DNA of 64,000 bases from Crocinitomicaceae bacterium (lineage in GTDB: Bacteria > Bacteroidota > Bacteroidia > Flavobacteriales_D > Crocinitomicaceae): contig JAHEMJ010000001.1 in assembly GCA_024643725.1 (NCBI GenBank), forward strand, positions 62,001-126,000, written 5' to 3'. How positions within the stretch are numbered: position 1 is the first letter of the stretch; every line of letters begins with the position of its first letter. The position numbers and the translations under genes were made by a program. This document shows positions 1 through 8,331 of this stretch, piece by piece. The notes below the pieces were generated by a model. It saw only the letters and a list, made by a program, of their open reading frames with translations. It made no database searches and was not told the origin of the DNA.

Positions 1-397
1 CTGGCAAGTACGTTAAATTGATTAATCCGATTCCAGAAAAGATGAATATTGCACGGAAAATGATCGCACCTAAAATCCCCCAGAATAGCACTTTATGCTG
101 AAGTTTTCCTTCCAGTTTAAAAAACCTAAACACGAGAATAAACACGAACATGTTGTCCACTGAAAGAGCCTCCTCGATCCAATAAGCGGACTGATAATCA
201 GCAAATTTGGCAAATCCGGACTGCCAATAAACCACTAGACTGAAAAGCATCGAAACGGAAACCCAAATAAAGGTCCATTTCAACGCTTCCTTGTTGGTGA
301 TTTCATGACTTTTCTTGTTAACAATACCTAAATCCAGCAGCAACATAAAGACAATGATGACTGCGAATAAACTGATTAAAACGGGATTATTGGTCAT
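1..397 (-). CDS. TerC-family integral membrane protein (partial, 3' end outside window)
   Basis: The first 132 residues of a polytopic membrane protein; the rest lies beyond the left edge. Translation from the ATG at 395-397 begins MTNNPVLISLF and shows hydrophobic segments near residues 5-22, 40-58, 73-95 and 105-125. The motif WIEEALSVDNMFVF, followed by a helix with conserved acidic residues, is the hallmark of the TerC/Alx family (YkoY/Alx group). Members are proposed metal exporters, manganese in several bacteria, at the cytoplasmic membrane. No tellurite-resistance neighbours are seen, so a housekeeping metal-homeostasis role is more likely than resistance. Its promoter is probably the -7 box at 424-431. 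Family assignment is firm; the substrate is inference. Confidence 0.85.
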   Translation of the reverse strand, partial: MTNNPVLISLFAVIIVFMLLLDLGIVNKKSHEITNKEALKWTFIWVSVSMLFSLVVYWQSGFAKFADYQSAYWIEEALSVDNMFVFILVFRFFKLEGKLQHKVLFWGILGAIIFRAIFIFSGIGLINLTYLP

Positions 398-423
398 GAA
401 ACAAAGCTAATTTTTAATGCACA

Positions 424-450
424 CAAAAGTAAGAAAATGATTCGAGTCAA
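424..450 (-). promoter_or_regulatory. Bacteroidota-type promoter for the TerC gene
   Basis: On the minus strand TACTTTTG (424-431) fits the -7 consensus TAnnTTTG. A TTG at 448-450 lies 16 bases upstream, close to the usual -33 spacing. The box ends 26 bases before the start codon. Confidence 0.5.
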
Positions 451-493
451 CACTGAAAATGATCATAGCGATTACAATCAACGCTTGTACGCA

Positions 494-525
494 TAAAAAA
501 AGGCCACATTGACACGTGACCTTTT
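494..525 (-). terminator. Intrinsic terminator after the subtilase gene
   Basis: Read on the minus strand, GGTCAC (516-521) pairs with GTGGCC (502-507), extended by AAAA/TTTT flanks, and is followed by a run of seven T (494-500 region). It lies about 20 bases past the subtilase stop codon at 545. Confidence 0.7.
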
Positions 526-544
526 CCATATGATTGTCGAAATA

Positions 545-2134
545 TTATTTTTTCTTCAATAGGTATTCAACTGCCTCCGCAGCATTTACGAATCCACCTG
601 TGATACAAGTTTCGGACATTTTCGCGGATTTTTTTGTCCCAGGAATAACAATTCCTTTTTTGTAAGTAACGGATGTTAGCATCAACACTTCACGAACTTG
701 AGCAGCCGTCAATTCTGGGAAATATCCACGAATCAACGCAGCAACTCCCGCTGTTGCAGGACAAGCCATGGAAGTACCAGAAGCGTCTTCGTATTTTGCA
801 TCTGGAACGGTGGAGTAAATGTCTACCCCTGGCGCAAAGAAATCAACGGATTTAGCTCCGTAGTTGGAGAAGTCCGCCAAAATTGTTTTTCCTTTTTTAG
901 ACGAGCTACTTGCACCGACATCGATCCAATTGCTTGCCCATTTTCCATCGTTTAAAATACGAGTTGGGTACGAATCCTCCACATCCTTATTCTTCGCATC
1001 ATTTCCTGCTGCGTGAATAAACAACACATCTTTGCTTTCAGCGTAACGAATTGCTGCATCTACAGCTTCTTTGTTTGGTGTATAGTATTTACCGAAGGAC
1101 ATGTTAATCACCGTCGCTCCATTGTCCACCGCATAATAAATGGCATTTGCTACGTCTTTATCGCGTTCGTCACCGTTTGGAACCGCGCGGACAACCATGA
1201 TTCGTGCGCAATTTGCAATTCCATCGATCCCGATGCCATTTCCGCGTGTAGCCGCAATAATTCCTGAAACGTGCGTTCCGTGCATCGCATCTGGACCTTC
1301 GTAACGGTTACATCCATAATATTTTTCTGTCAGATCGTTTGGATGATCTCCAACAACCACGGCACGAATGCTATCTGCATTTACCGTAGACATTTTAATG
1401 CTGCCTTCAACAGACTCCATGGCGTGGTGAATTTCCGATTCCAATGTCTCAGGTGACATCGCAATAAAAATAGCTTTCAACCGTGTTTGGATGCGTTTTT
1501 CCTGCTCTGAAATTGGCGTGTAATCTGCGCTTGTTTTCTTTGAGAACTCACCATTGGAAGCTTTCTTTACATTTTGAACATACGCATCAAAAGCTTTCAT
1601 GGAAGCCAACTGTTGTTGAGAATTTTTCAAATCCTCTTCGTAGCTTTTCTTCAATTTCAAATACGCTTCGTAACGTGTTTTGTCCGCTGAGGATAAACTA
1701 CCAACATTTTTACCTTGGAAGTATGCTGATTCCATGCGATACATTCTAGATAATTCTGTTGCTTCGTTGTTGATATCTTGTGTTGCTCCTCCAAGGAATG
1801 ACCAACCATGTACGTCGTCCACATATCCATTTTTATCGTCGTCGATGCCATTTCCTGGAACTTCATCTTCATTGACCCAAATCACATCTTTTAAATCTGG
1901 ATGATCTGTTTCAACACCACTATCGATCACAGCGACAATCACTTGTTTTGGTTTTTTACCCGCAGCATTCAATAGTTCGTATGCACGTTCTGCACCTACA
2001 CCATAGATTCCATTTTCACTTGGATCCTGTAAGTACCAGTTTAAAGGTGCTTTGTTCGGGGTTTCTTCTTTTTTCTGAGCAACACTTGTAAATACAAGGG
2101 CTGAGCAGAAATAAATTAATATGCTTTTCTTCAT
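545..2134 (-). CDS. S8 family serine peptidase (subtilase), exported
   Basis: A 529-residue subtilisin-like protease with an N-terminal signal peptide (about residues 1-19, ending SVAQ). The catalytic triad is intact: Asp71 in VIDSGVETDHPD, His285 in HGTHVSGIIAA and Ser455 in GTSMACPATAG, with the oxyanion Asn378 in AAGND. The Asp-to-His distance is 214 residues, against about 32 in subtilisin, because of a charged, helix-rich insertion at about 120-270. After Asp comes GIDDDKNGYVDDVHGW, common in Bacteroidota subtilases. There is no T9SS sorting domain or lipobox, so it is probably periplasmic. It is a paralogue of the subtilase at 13023-14399. It is monocistronic, with a terminator at 494-525. 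The substrate is unknown. Confidence 0.92.
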   Translation of the reverse strand: MKKSILIYFCSALVFTSVAQKKEETPNKAPLNWYLQDPSENGIYGVGAERAYELLNAAGKKPKQVIVAVIDSGVETDHPDLKDVIWVNEDEVPGNGIDDDKNGYVDDVHGWSFLGGATQDINNEATELSRMYRMESAYFQGKNVGSLSSADKTRYEAYLKLKKSYEEDLKNSQQQLASMKAFDAYVQNVKKASNGEFSKKTSADYTPISEQEKRIQTRLKAIFIAMSPETLESEIHHAMESVEGSIKMSTVNADSIRAVVVGDHPNDLTEKYYGCNRYEGPDAMHGTHVSGIIAATRGNGIGIDGIANCARIMVVRAVPNGDERDKDVANAIYYAVDNGATVINMSFGKYYTPNKEAVDAAIRYAESKDVLFIHAAGNDAKNKDVEDSYPTRILNDGKWASNWIDVGASSSSKKGKTILADFSNYGAKSVDFFAPGVDIYSTVPDAKYEDASGTSMACPATAGVAALIRGYFPELTAAQVREVLMLTSVTYKKGIVIPGTKKSAKMSETCITGGFVNAAEAVEYLLKKK

Positions 2135-2265
2135 TTCTATTTTTTTGGTTCACGAAAATAAGGAAATATTTTCACTGACGGAAGCCTAGTTGATATGTTA
2201 CCGAATTGTTGAGAAGTTGTTCAGAATCCACCGGGATTTCATAAACCATTTTCCATTCAAAGCGC

Positions 2266-2273
2266 TAATTTTG
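2266..2273 (+). promoter_or_regulatory. -7 promoter box of trxB
   Basis: TAATTTTG matches TAnnTTTG exactly and ends 19 bases before the trxB ATG. No clear TTG is seen at -33. Confidence 0.5.
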
Positions 2274-2292
2274 TGCTTCTAAAACAAGTCAT

Positions 2293-3243
2293 ATGAGTAC
2301 AGTAGAACACCTTGAATGTTTGATTATTGGATCTGGTCCAGCAGGATATACCGCAGCAATTTACGCCGCAAGAGCAGACATGAAACCTGTTATGTATCAA
2401 GGTTTACAGCCAGGTGGACAATTAACCACAACGAATGAAGTGGAGAATTTCCCTGGATATCCACAAGGAATTACGGGTCCAGAAATGATGATGCAATTGG
2501 AAGAGCAAGCGAAGCGATTCAATACTGATATTCGTTCAGGATTTATCACAAAAGTTGATTTCAGTGGTCCAGTGCACAAATGTTGGACAGAAAATGGTAC
2601 AGAGATACATGCGGAAACGGTCATCATTTCCACCGGTGCTTCTGCGAAATACCTCGGACTGGAAAGTGAGCAAAAATACTTGAAGTTAGGTGGTGGTGTT
2701 TCAGCGTGTGCTGTATGCGATGGATTCTTTTACCGCAATCAGGAAACAATCATTGTTGGTGCAGGAGATTCTGCTTGTGAAGAAGCACACTACTTATCTA
2801 AACTTTGTACGAAAGTAACGATGTTGGTTCGTCGCGATGAATTCAGAGCGTCGAAAATCATGGCAGAACGCGTCATGAAAACACCAAATATCGAAATCTT
2901 GTTCAACACGGAAACGATCGAAGTTTTGGGTGATGGACAATTGGTTACTGGAGCACGTGTTCAAAACATCGTAACAAAAGAGGAACGTACAATTCCAGCA
3001 ACTGGATTCTTTGTGGCGATTGGACACCAACCAAACACAGAAATTTTCAAAGATTTCATCGATTTAGATGAAACAGGCTACATCAAATACGCACAACCAG
3101 GTAGCTCTAAAACAAATGTACCAGGTGTATTTGTTGCGGGTGATGCTGCCGACAGAACATACCGTCAAGCAATTACCGCTGCAGGAACAGGTTGTATGGC
3201 TGCATTGGACGCAGAGCGTTATTTAGCGGCAAAGCATTCTTAG
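2293..3243 (+). CDS. trxB: Thioredoxin-disulfide reductase
   Basis: 316 residues, the usual length for a low-molecular-weight thioredoxin reductase. The FAD-binding GSGPAGYTAAIYAAR is at 13-27, the redox-active CAVC (Cys139/Cys142, followed by DGFF) sits in the NADPH domain, GAGDSACEEA binds NADPH, and the C-terminal FAD motif reads VFVAGDAADRTYRQ. It transfers electrons from NADPH through FAD to thioredoxin in the cytoplasm. It stands alone: an exact -7 box (2266-2273) lies upstream and a strong symmetrical terminator (3263-3298) follows. The gene upstream is divergent. No thioredoxin gene is in the window. Confidence 0.97.
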   Translation: MSTVEHLECLIIGSGPAGYTAAIYAARADMKPVMYQGLQPGGQLTTTNEVENFPGYPQGITGPEMMMQLEEQAKRFNTDIRSGFITKVDFSGPVHKCWTENGTEIHAETVIISTGASAKYLGLESEQKYLKLGGGVSACAVCDGFFYRNQETIIVGAGDSACEEAHYLSKLCTKVTMLVRRDEFRASKIMAERVMKTPNIEILFNTETIEVLGDGQLVTGARVQNIVTKEERTIPATGFFVAIGHQPNTEIFKDFIDLDETGYIKYAQPGSSKTNVPGVFVAGDAADRTYRQAITAAGTGCMAALDAERYLAAKHS

Positions 3244-3262
3244 TCTGAAAATGAAGACCTTT

Positions 3263-3298
3263 AAAAAAACCGAGTGAATGTTCACTCGGTTTTTTTTT
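3263..3298. terminator. Bidirectional intrinsic terminator between trxB and the GNAT gene
   Basis: A perfect 10-bp stem, ACCGAGTGAA (3269-3278) with TTCACTCGGT (3281-3290), has an A-run before it and eight T after it, so it can stop transcription on both strands. It lies between convergent genes, ending 4 bases from the stop codon of the minus-strand gene. Confidence 0.93.
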
Positions 3299-3302
3299 GT
3301 GC

Positions 3303-3740
3303 TTATCGGACAGCGTCCTTGTTCAATAATTTTATGAAATGAAATCCCCTCGGAGCGTATCCTTCGTTGTAGAAGAATTTATGTGCATTGAAGTTGTTGG
3401 TGTACGAATCGAGCGACAGCATATTACACTGATGTTCCTTCGCTTTTTTCTCTAAAAAATCGAACATCAACTTCCCTACTCCTTGACTGCGGTATTTTTC
3501 ACGCACAACGATATTATCCAATTCTAGGTATTTTCCTACCCACAATTTGTTGCCAATCCAAAATCCACAAATGGCGATGCAGGAATCCTCCTCAAAAACA
3601 GCTACTTGTCCGTAGCGATGCGGCAACATATCGTCCAACTCATTGGAATATTCTTCTATTGTCAAACTTGGATACAATTCGTTCAAAACAGGTAATTGCG
3701 CCAACATTTCGGTTTTATCCAATAATTCCCTCACTAACAT
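3303..3740 (-). CDS. GNAT family N-acetyltransferase
   Basis: 145 residues with a GNAT fold. The acetyl-CoA pyrophosphate loop is RSQGVGKLMFDFLEKKA (about 91-107), preceded by the beta strand KYLELDNIVVREKY, and the C-terminal strand-loop YNEGYAPRGFHF is typical. It transfers an acetyl group from acetyl-CoA to an amine or protein N-terminus; the acceptor cannot be read from sequence. Its ATG lies 4 bases after the stop of the S9 peptidase gene, so the two are probably cotranscribed. It ends at the bidirectional terminator shared with trxB. Confidence 0.85.
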   Translation of the reverse strand: MLVRELLDKTEMLAQLPVLNELYPSLTIEEYSNELDDMLPHRYGQVAVFEEDSCIAICGFWIGNKLWVGKYLELDNIVVREKYRSQGVGKLMFDFLEKKAKEHQCNMLSLDSYTNNFNAHKFFYNEGYAPRGFHFIKLLNKDAVR

Positions 3741-3744
3741 ATGT

Positions 3745-6096
3745 TTATTTTAAATGCTGTTCAAATAATTCGAAAATTCGACGGTATTCATCGTACCAAG
3801 AATATGCTTCTTTAAATCCATGTGACTCCACTGGGAAAACAGCCAAGTTCCAATCGGTTTTACCTAATTCAATGAAACGTTGACTCAGTCTGACCACATC
3901 TTGAAATTGTACGTTGTCATCAACCATTCCATGCAACATGACAAGCGGATCTTGCAAATTCTCCGCGTAATAAATCGGCGAGCTTTTGCGATACGCTTCC
4001 GGATCAGTTTCTGGATAATTCAAAATATTGCTGGTGTATTCATGGTTGAAATGTGCCCAATCCGTCACTGAACGCAAGGCAGCGCCACACGCAAATTCAT
4101 TCGGCTTCGTTAGCAATCCCATTAGGGTGATAAATCCACCATAGGATCCACCGTAAATTCCAACGCGTTTCGCATCAATGCCATAATTTTTCACCAAAAG
4201 CGCTTTTGCATCGATGAAATCTTCCAAATCTCTTCCTCCCATGTGACGGTAAATCGCCGTGCGGTAATCGCGCCCGTATCCTTCACTTGCTCGGTAATCC
4301 ACATCTAAGACCGTGTATCCCTGTTCGCGCAATAAATGATGAAACATGTATTCACGGTAATAATTGCTCCAATAATGGTGAGCATTTTGTAAGTATCCCG
4401 CTCCATGGACAAACAGCACAGCTGCTCCATTCTTCTTTCCTGCTTCTGGCTCATAAATGCGAGCGAATACATCCACTCCATCGGAACCTTTGAATGAAAT
4501 TACTTCTGGGTCAATCCAACGATAGGATTCAAATGCGTCTGAAGTAGAATGCGTAATTTGCAACAAATCGTTCTTCGTTGGATTGTTTTCTTTCACATAC
4601 AATTCCCAAGGTTTATTGGCGAAAGATTGCCTAACTGCCAAATGCGTTTCATTTGGTGAAAGCAATACGTCATTGAATCCTTTTCCAAGTTGGGCATAAG
4701 GAACTAGTTTTTTTGCTTGAATGTCTAATCTTCCGAAGGAGTGATTTCCTGTTAATCCAGTCTGACAATTGGTGTATTCAATGTAAAGACTTTTTCCATC
4801 CTTAGACAATTGCGCTTGATACACTTCGATTTTATCCATCGGCATTAAACAGGATTTTTTACCAGCTGTTAAATCATACATGTATACTTTCGAATACCCC
4901 GTTTCTTCGGATTGAAAATAGAAGGATTGTCCATCTAAAATCCAATCCATATTGCCGGTTGATTCGTTCCAAGAAGAAATCCCCGGACCACCAATCCAAG
5001 CTTCATCGTGTTGGTGCTCAATTTCTTTCACACTTGCTTTTTCCAAATCAATTAAAACAATCCAACGGTCCTTGTTATCGGCACTGCGCACATCACATAA
5101 GGCAAGCGCATTGGACTGTGCAAATTTTACGGCGTGAATAAAAATGGAACGATCTTTCATATACAATCGACTCGTATCTTTTTCACGCAAATACGCAGGT
5201 TTGAGTCGAATGTCCGTCAAATGTGAAAAGTCCAACCAGAACAAGCTGTCTTTTTTGAAATGATACAAGCCCATTTTCTGATTGGGTTCTTGATCGCTCA
5301 CTTTTTCTCTTGCGAGTTGATGTTTTGTATATCCATCGTTGGTAATAAATTGTTCCACGCTTGTTGCTTTTCCCTCTGCGCCTTCCATAACACGAAAAAG
5401 TGCAAAGCGGATGGAGGGATCTACCTGAATTTCACCCCAATCAGCCGTACCAAGTGCGTGCTCTTTTGGAAATGTAAATCGAACATGTTTCGCTTGATTT
5501 TCATAATAGACATTGCGCGCATTTTTCGCCTGAATGTATTCGAACAGTTCAGTTTGTTGCTGTTCCAAAAAAGTGCTATCCTTTTTACCTTTTTCTGTAG
5601 ATTTCGCAACGAAATTGGTCAATTGTTTCAAGCTTCCCGTTTTTAAATGGAAGGAATACACTTGATTCCCTTGCTGAAACACCACCAAATCTGGATTTGA
5701 CGTCCGCTGAACATTGAAAATCCCGTTGGTTGTTTGCAAGTGGATTCTACTGCTTCCATCTTTTTTATCGATGCTCCAAAGAACACCTTCATCGCTCATC
5801 ACTTGTTGCGAAAAAGCCGCCTGAGTTGGATCGTAGAAAACCGTCTTCACGGCTGCAGAATCTGTCAATGCTTGATACTGCTTACTTTTCAGGTCAAACT
5901 GATAAAGACTTGGTCCAATCTTGTTTTCTGGATTCCAATAAAAGAAAATGGATTGACCATCGATAGACCAGTGGAAGGACTCTGGAGAATTTCCAACAAA
6001 GTCATTGCCCGTCATGATTTGTTTCAAATCCAACTGCCCAAATGCACTTGGCAACATGAACATCATCGACAGGAAATAGAACGTGATTTTTTTCAT
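3745..6096 (-). CDS. S9 family prolyl oligopeptidase (dipeptidyl peptidase IV-like), exported
   Basis: 783 residues: a signal peptide (1-20, ending AFG), a beta-propeller region (about 30-520) and a C-terminal alpha/beta-hydrolase domain. The nucleophile is in GGSYGGF near residue 650, the Asp in MVDDNVQ near 723 and the His in ESHGF near 757, in the order and spacing of DPP4/S9B enzymes. It should cleave dipeptides from peptide N-termini in the periplasm during protein catabolism. A conserved Tyr precedes the hydrolase core (FVHGAGYLQNAHHYW). It forms a two-gene unit with the downstream acetyltransferase. Family certain; exact dipeptide specificity unknown. Confidence 0.92.
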   Translation of the reverse strand: MKKITFYFLSMMFMLPSAFGQLDLKQIMTGNDFVGNSPESFHWSIDGQSIFFYWNPENKIGPSLYQFDLKSKQYQALTDSAAVKTVFYDPTQAAFSQQVMSDEGVLWSIDKKDGSSRIHLQTTNGIFNVQRTSNPDLVVFQQGNQVYSFHLKTGSLKQLTNFVAKSTEKGKKDSTFLEQQQTELFEYIQAKNARNVYYENQAKHVRFTFPKEHALGTADWGEIQVDPSIRFALFRVMEGAEGKATSVEQFITNDGYTKHQLAREKVSDQEPNQKMGLYHFKKDSLFWLDFSHLTDIRLKPAYLREKDTSRLYMKDRSIFIHAVKFAQSNALALCDVRSADNKDRWIVLIDLEKASVKEIEHQHDEAWIGGPGISSWNESTGNMDWILDGQSFYFQSEETGYSKVYMYDLTAGKKSCLMPMDKIEVYQAQLSKDGKSLYIEYTNCQTGLTGNHSFGRLDIQAKKLVPYAQLGKGFNDVLLSPNETHLAVRQSFANKPWELYVKENNPTKNDLLQITHSTSDAFESYRWIDPEVISFKGSDGVDVFARIYEPEAGKKNGAAVLFVHGAGYLQNAHHYWSNYYREYMFHHLLREQGYTVLDVDYRASEGYGRDYRTAIYRHMGGRDLEDFIDAKALLVKNYGIDAKRVGIYGGSYGGFITLMGLLTKPNEFACGAALRSVTDWAHFNHEYTSNILNYPETDPEAYRKSSPIYYAENLQDPLVMLHGMVDDNVQFQDVVRLSQRFIELGKTDWNLAVFPVESHGFKEAYSWYDEYRRIFELFEQHLK

Positions 6097-6197
6097 AGGA
6101 TAAAATTACAATTCTCTTTGTAAAGTGTGCATTTTTACATGAAAAACAAGGAAGTCCAATTGGAAAAATGTAACTTCGTTATTCAAACTAAAAGCGA

Positions 6198-6950
6198 TTG
6201 AAAAGACTACTCTATTTTCTATTAAGTGAACGTCAGTATTTAATGACGCTACATCGAAGTTTTTACTTCATGTATCGATTGGGGTTGCTGAAAAACAAAC
6301 CGGCTTTTAAATACCATTATTTCATTCAGAAAATGATTCAAGATGATTACGTGGTCATCGATATTGGAGCTAACCTCGGTTATTTTGCCAAAACGTTTTC
6401 ACGCTTAGTCCCAAATGGAAAATTAATTGCCATTGAACCGTTGCCACAATTTCACGCCATTCTCGATTACTTTATCGGTAAAAAGGAAAACGTAGAATTA
6501 CACAATGTCGCATTAGGAAAAACATCCGGAAGCATTACCATGGTTTTACCGAAAACAAATGGAATGATGCGTACTGGATTACCGCATGTCATGCGATCCG
6601 AAGGCGAAAATCGCGAACATACCACACAAGAAGTTCAAATGGTGAACACATCTGCTTTTTTCAGTACGTTCGAACGAATTGATTACATCAAATGTGACAT
6701 TGAAGGACATGAATGGGAAGTGTTTAGTCAATTGGAGGACATTTTAAAATCCAAGAGACCGATAGTTCAAATCGAAATCGATGCAAAAAACGTTGAAGCT
6801 ATGCTTCCTTTGTTTCAAAACTGCGGCTATGAACAATTTGGAATCGTTCAAGGTAAATGTATCGCAGAACACGGTAAGCAAGCGGAGCAAGGTGATTTCT
6901 TGTTTATCCCAAGCGAAAAAACGAATCTTGTCACAACATGGAACGCTTAA
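6198..6950 (+). CDS. FkbM family SAM-dependent methyltransferase
   Basis: 250 residues. The SAM-binding glycine-rich motif VVIDIGANLGYFAKTF is near 53-68, the acidic ribose-binding residue follows in LIAIEPLP, and the FkbM signature FFSTFERIDYIKCDIEGHEWEV is near 155-175. It probably O-methylates a sugar or another small acceptor. The reading frame opens with TTG at 6198, giving MKRLLYFLLSERQ; the alternative is ATG at 6243, which would drop a basic N-terminal segment usual in relatives. A partial -7 box (TAACTTCG, 6171-6178) lies upstream. The following lipoprotein gene overlaps its 3' end by 13 bases, implying coupling. Start uncertain, family firm. Confidence 0.85.
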   Translation: MKRLLYFLLSERQYLMTLHRSFYFMYRLGLLKNKPAFKYHYFIQKMIQDDYVVIDIGANLGYFAKTFSRLVPNGKLIAIEPLPQFHAILDYFIGKKENVELHNVALGKTSGSITMVLPKTNGMMRTGLPHVMRSEGENREHTTQEVQMVNTSAFFSTFERIDYIKCDIEGHEWEVFSQLEDILKSKRPIVQIEIDAKNVEAMLPLFQNCGYEQFGIVQGKCIAEHGKQAEQGDFLFIPSEKTNLVTTWNA

Positions 6951-7567
6951 AAATCATTGTTCTATTTTCGCTTGCGCTTTTTCTTTTTGGATGCAATAAA
7001 GGTGCAGGTGAATTTTCAATAACAGGAACCATATCAGACGAAACGTTTGGAACTGGATTGGATCAGGCTTTCGTAAAAATCTATAAAGTCCCAGTTGCCT
7101 CTAATACCGAAGTGTTTGTTGCTTCTCAAACCATTGGCACAGATGGAAAATATCATTTTACCGTTCCAAGAGAACGCATGGAAAAATACATCATTCGTGT
7201 CACGAAGAACCTGTATTTCCCCATTGAAAAAACCATTTACTTTTCAGAGTTGAAATTAAAAACGGATAATGTCTTTCCACTCTCGACTTGGGCAAAATCC
7301 TGGGTTGAATTGAAATTCATCAACAATAACCCGCTACCACAAGATCATTTTCAATACATCAAACAAGATGGATACGGTTCTTGTCCCGAATGTTGCCCAA
7401 TCAGCGCGCAAGATTTGTACGGAGCAGTAGACACTTCCATTTATTGTATCAACAAAGGAAACACGATTTATTCCCTCTTGTATTGGGTATTTAACACATC
7501 GAATCAAGGTTATTTAGAAGCGAACACAACAGCGTTTGACACCACCCAAATCTATTTGAGTTATTAG
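6938..7567 (+). CDS. Lipoprotein with carboxypeptidase-regulatory-like beta-sandwich domain
   Basis: 209 residues. A lipoprotein signal ends at LFLFGC, with Cys about residue 19. Residues about 26-95 (FSITGTISDETFGTGL, GTDGKYHFTVP) look like a CarboxypepD_reg/TonB-type beta-sandwich, common in Bacteroidota surface lipoproteins. The C-terminal half has a Cys-rich turn (SCPECCPI) and no family I recognise. It overlaps the FkbM gene by 13 bases and runs tail-to-tail with the dipeptidase gene, overlapping its stop by 4 bases. Function unknown. Confidence 0.7.
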   Translation: MERLKIIVLFSLALFLFGCNKGAGEFSITGTISDETFGTGLDQAFVKIYKVPVASNTEVFVASQTIGTDGKYHFTVPRERMEKYIIRVTKNLYFPIEKTIYFSELKLKTDNVFPLSTWAKSWVELKFINNNPLPQDHFQYIKQDGYGSCPECCPISAQDLYGAVDTSIYCINKGNTIYSLLYWVFNTSNQGYLEANTTAFDTTQIYLSY

Positions 7568-8331
7568 TGAAGTTCCTTCGGCTCCTCCAGGAGTACTTTG
7601 TACTTTGCCAATCCTTCCGCCCTACTACACGCATTAAAATGCCACCATTCGGTTTGCAGTTGACGGAATCCTTGTGATTGCATCACTTTGCGTAGCAAGT
7701 CGCGATTGGCAACTTGACTAGCCGTCAACTTTCCCTCCGCGAGAAACCGTTTTTCCATCGAGGGATAAGCAAGTGGTCGAATGTCATCGTAACCGGCGCC
7801 CATATCCAAAGGATTACGTTGTTGATCAACAATGGTTAAATCCACAGCCGCACCCATGTTATGTAAACTACGATTTTTTGGATTGGAGACAAATTTCCCT
7901 CGCTCAACGGGAGGCAAAGAATCAAGTGCATCCCACATTTTTTGTTGGACGCTCACTGGACGCAATGCATCATAAATCAGTAAGCGGAATCCCGGTTTAA
8001 TCTCATTGAGATACGCTTGTACTTTGGCTAATCGAAGTGCGACATCTTTTTGCAAGTACGCTTGATGTAAATGCTCATATAATTTCATCCCCATGAAATT
8101 ATCGCTTGTAGCATATTTTAGATCAACCAGAATTGCTCCATTGTACTCCGTTACATCCACTAAGTCAAATTTGGAGAGAACGACAGAGTCTTTTCTTTTT
8201 TGCTGTTCGTTAAGCGACTCCTTTACGCTAGGTAACTTACTTGAAGCAGGAAGGCCATGACTTTTCTCCCCATGACAAGAAATCAAGGCAAAATTGAAAA
8301 GAAAAAAAGCGATGAAAATCCGAACAATCAT
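7564..8331 (-). CDS. D-alanyl-D-alanine dipeptidase, VanX/DdpX-like (peptidase M15D), lipoprotein
   Basis: 255 residues. The zinc-ligand motif SLHNMGAAVDLT (His and Asp of SxHxxGxAxD) and the C-terminal EWWHFN, which supplies the catalytic Glu and third zinc His, are both intact. The N-terminus is a lipoprotein signal with lipobox ALISC, so the enzyme is probably membrane-anchored and periplasmic. VanX relatives hydrolyse D-Ala-D-Ala dipeptide. Without vanH/vanA neighbours, cell-wall recycling or peptide feeding is more likely than vancomycin resistance. Its ATG overlaps the dapA stop (ATGA), so it is translated with dapA and is the last gene of the run starting at 14399. Confidence 0.88.
   Translation of the reverse strand: MIVRIFIAFFLFNFALISCHGEKSHGLPASSKLPSVKESLNEQQKRKDSVVLSKFDLVDVTEYNGAILVDLKYATSDNFMGMKLYEHLHQAYLQKDVALRLAKVQAYLNEIKPGFRLLIYDALRPVSVQQKMWDALDSLPPVERGKFVSNPKNRSLHNMGAAVDLTIVDQQRNPLDMGAGYDDIRPLAYPSMEKRFLAEGKLTASQVANRDLLRKVMQSQGFRQLQTEWWHFNACSRAEGLAKYKVLLEEPKELH

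Noticed and set aside
7564-8331. Vancomycin resistance interpretation of the VanX-like gene
   Set aside because: No vanH, vanA/B or sensor genes nearby, and Gram-negative envelope makes that role unlikely; the gene is coupled to dapA.
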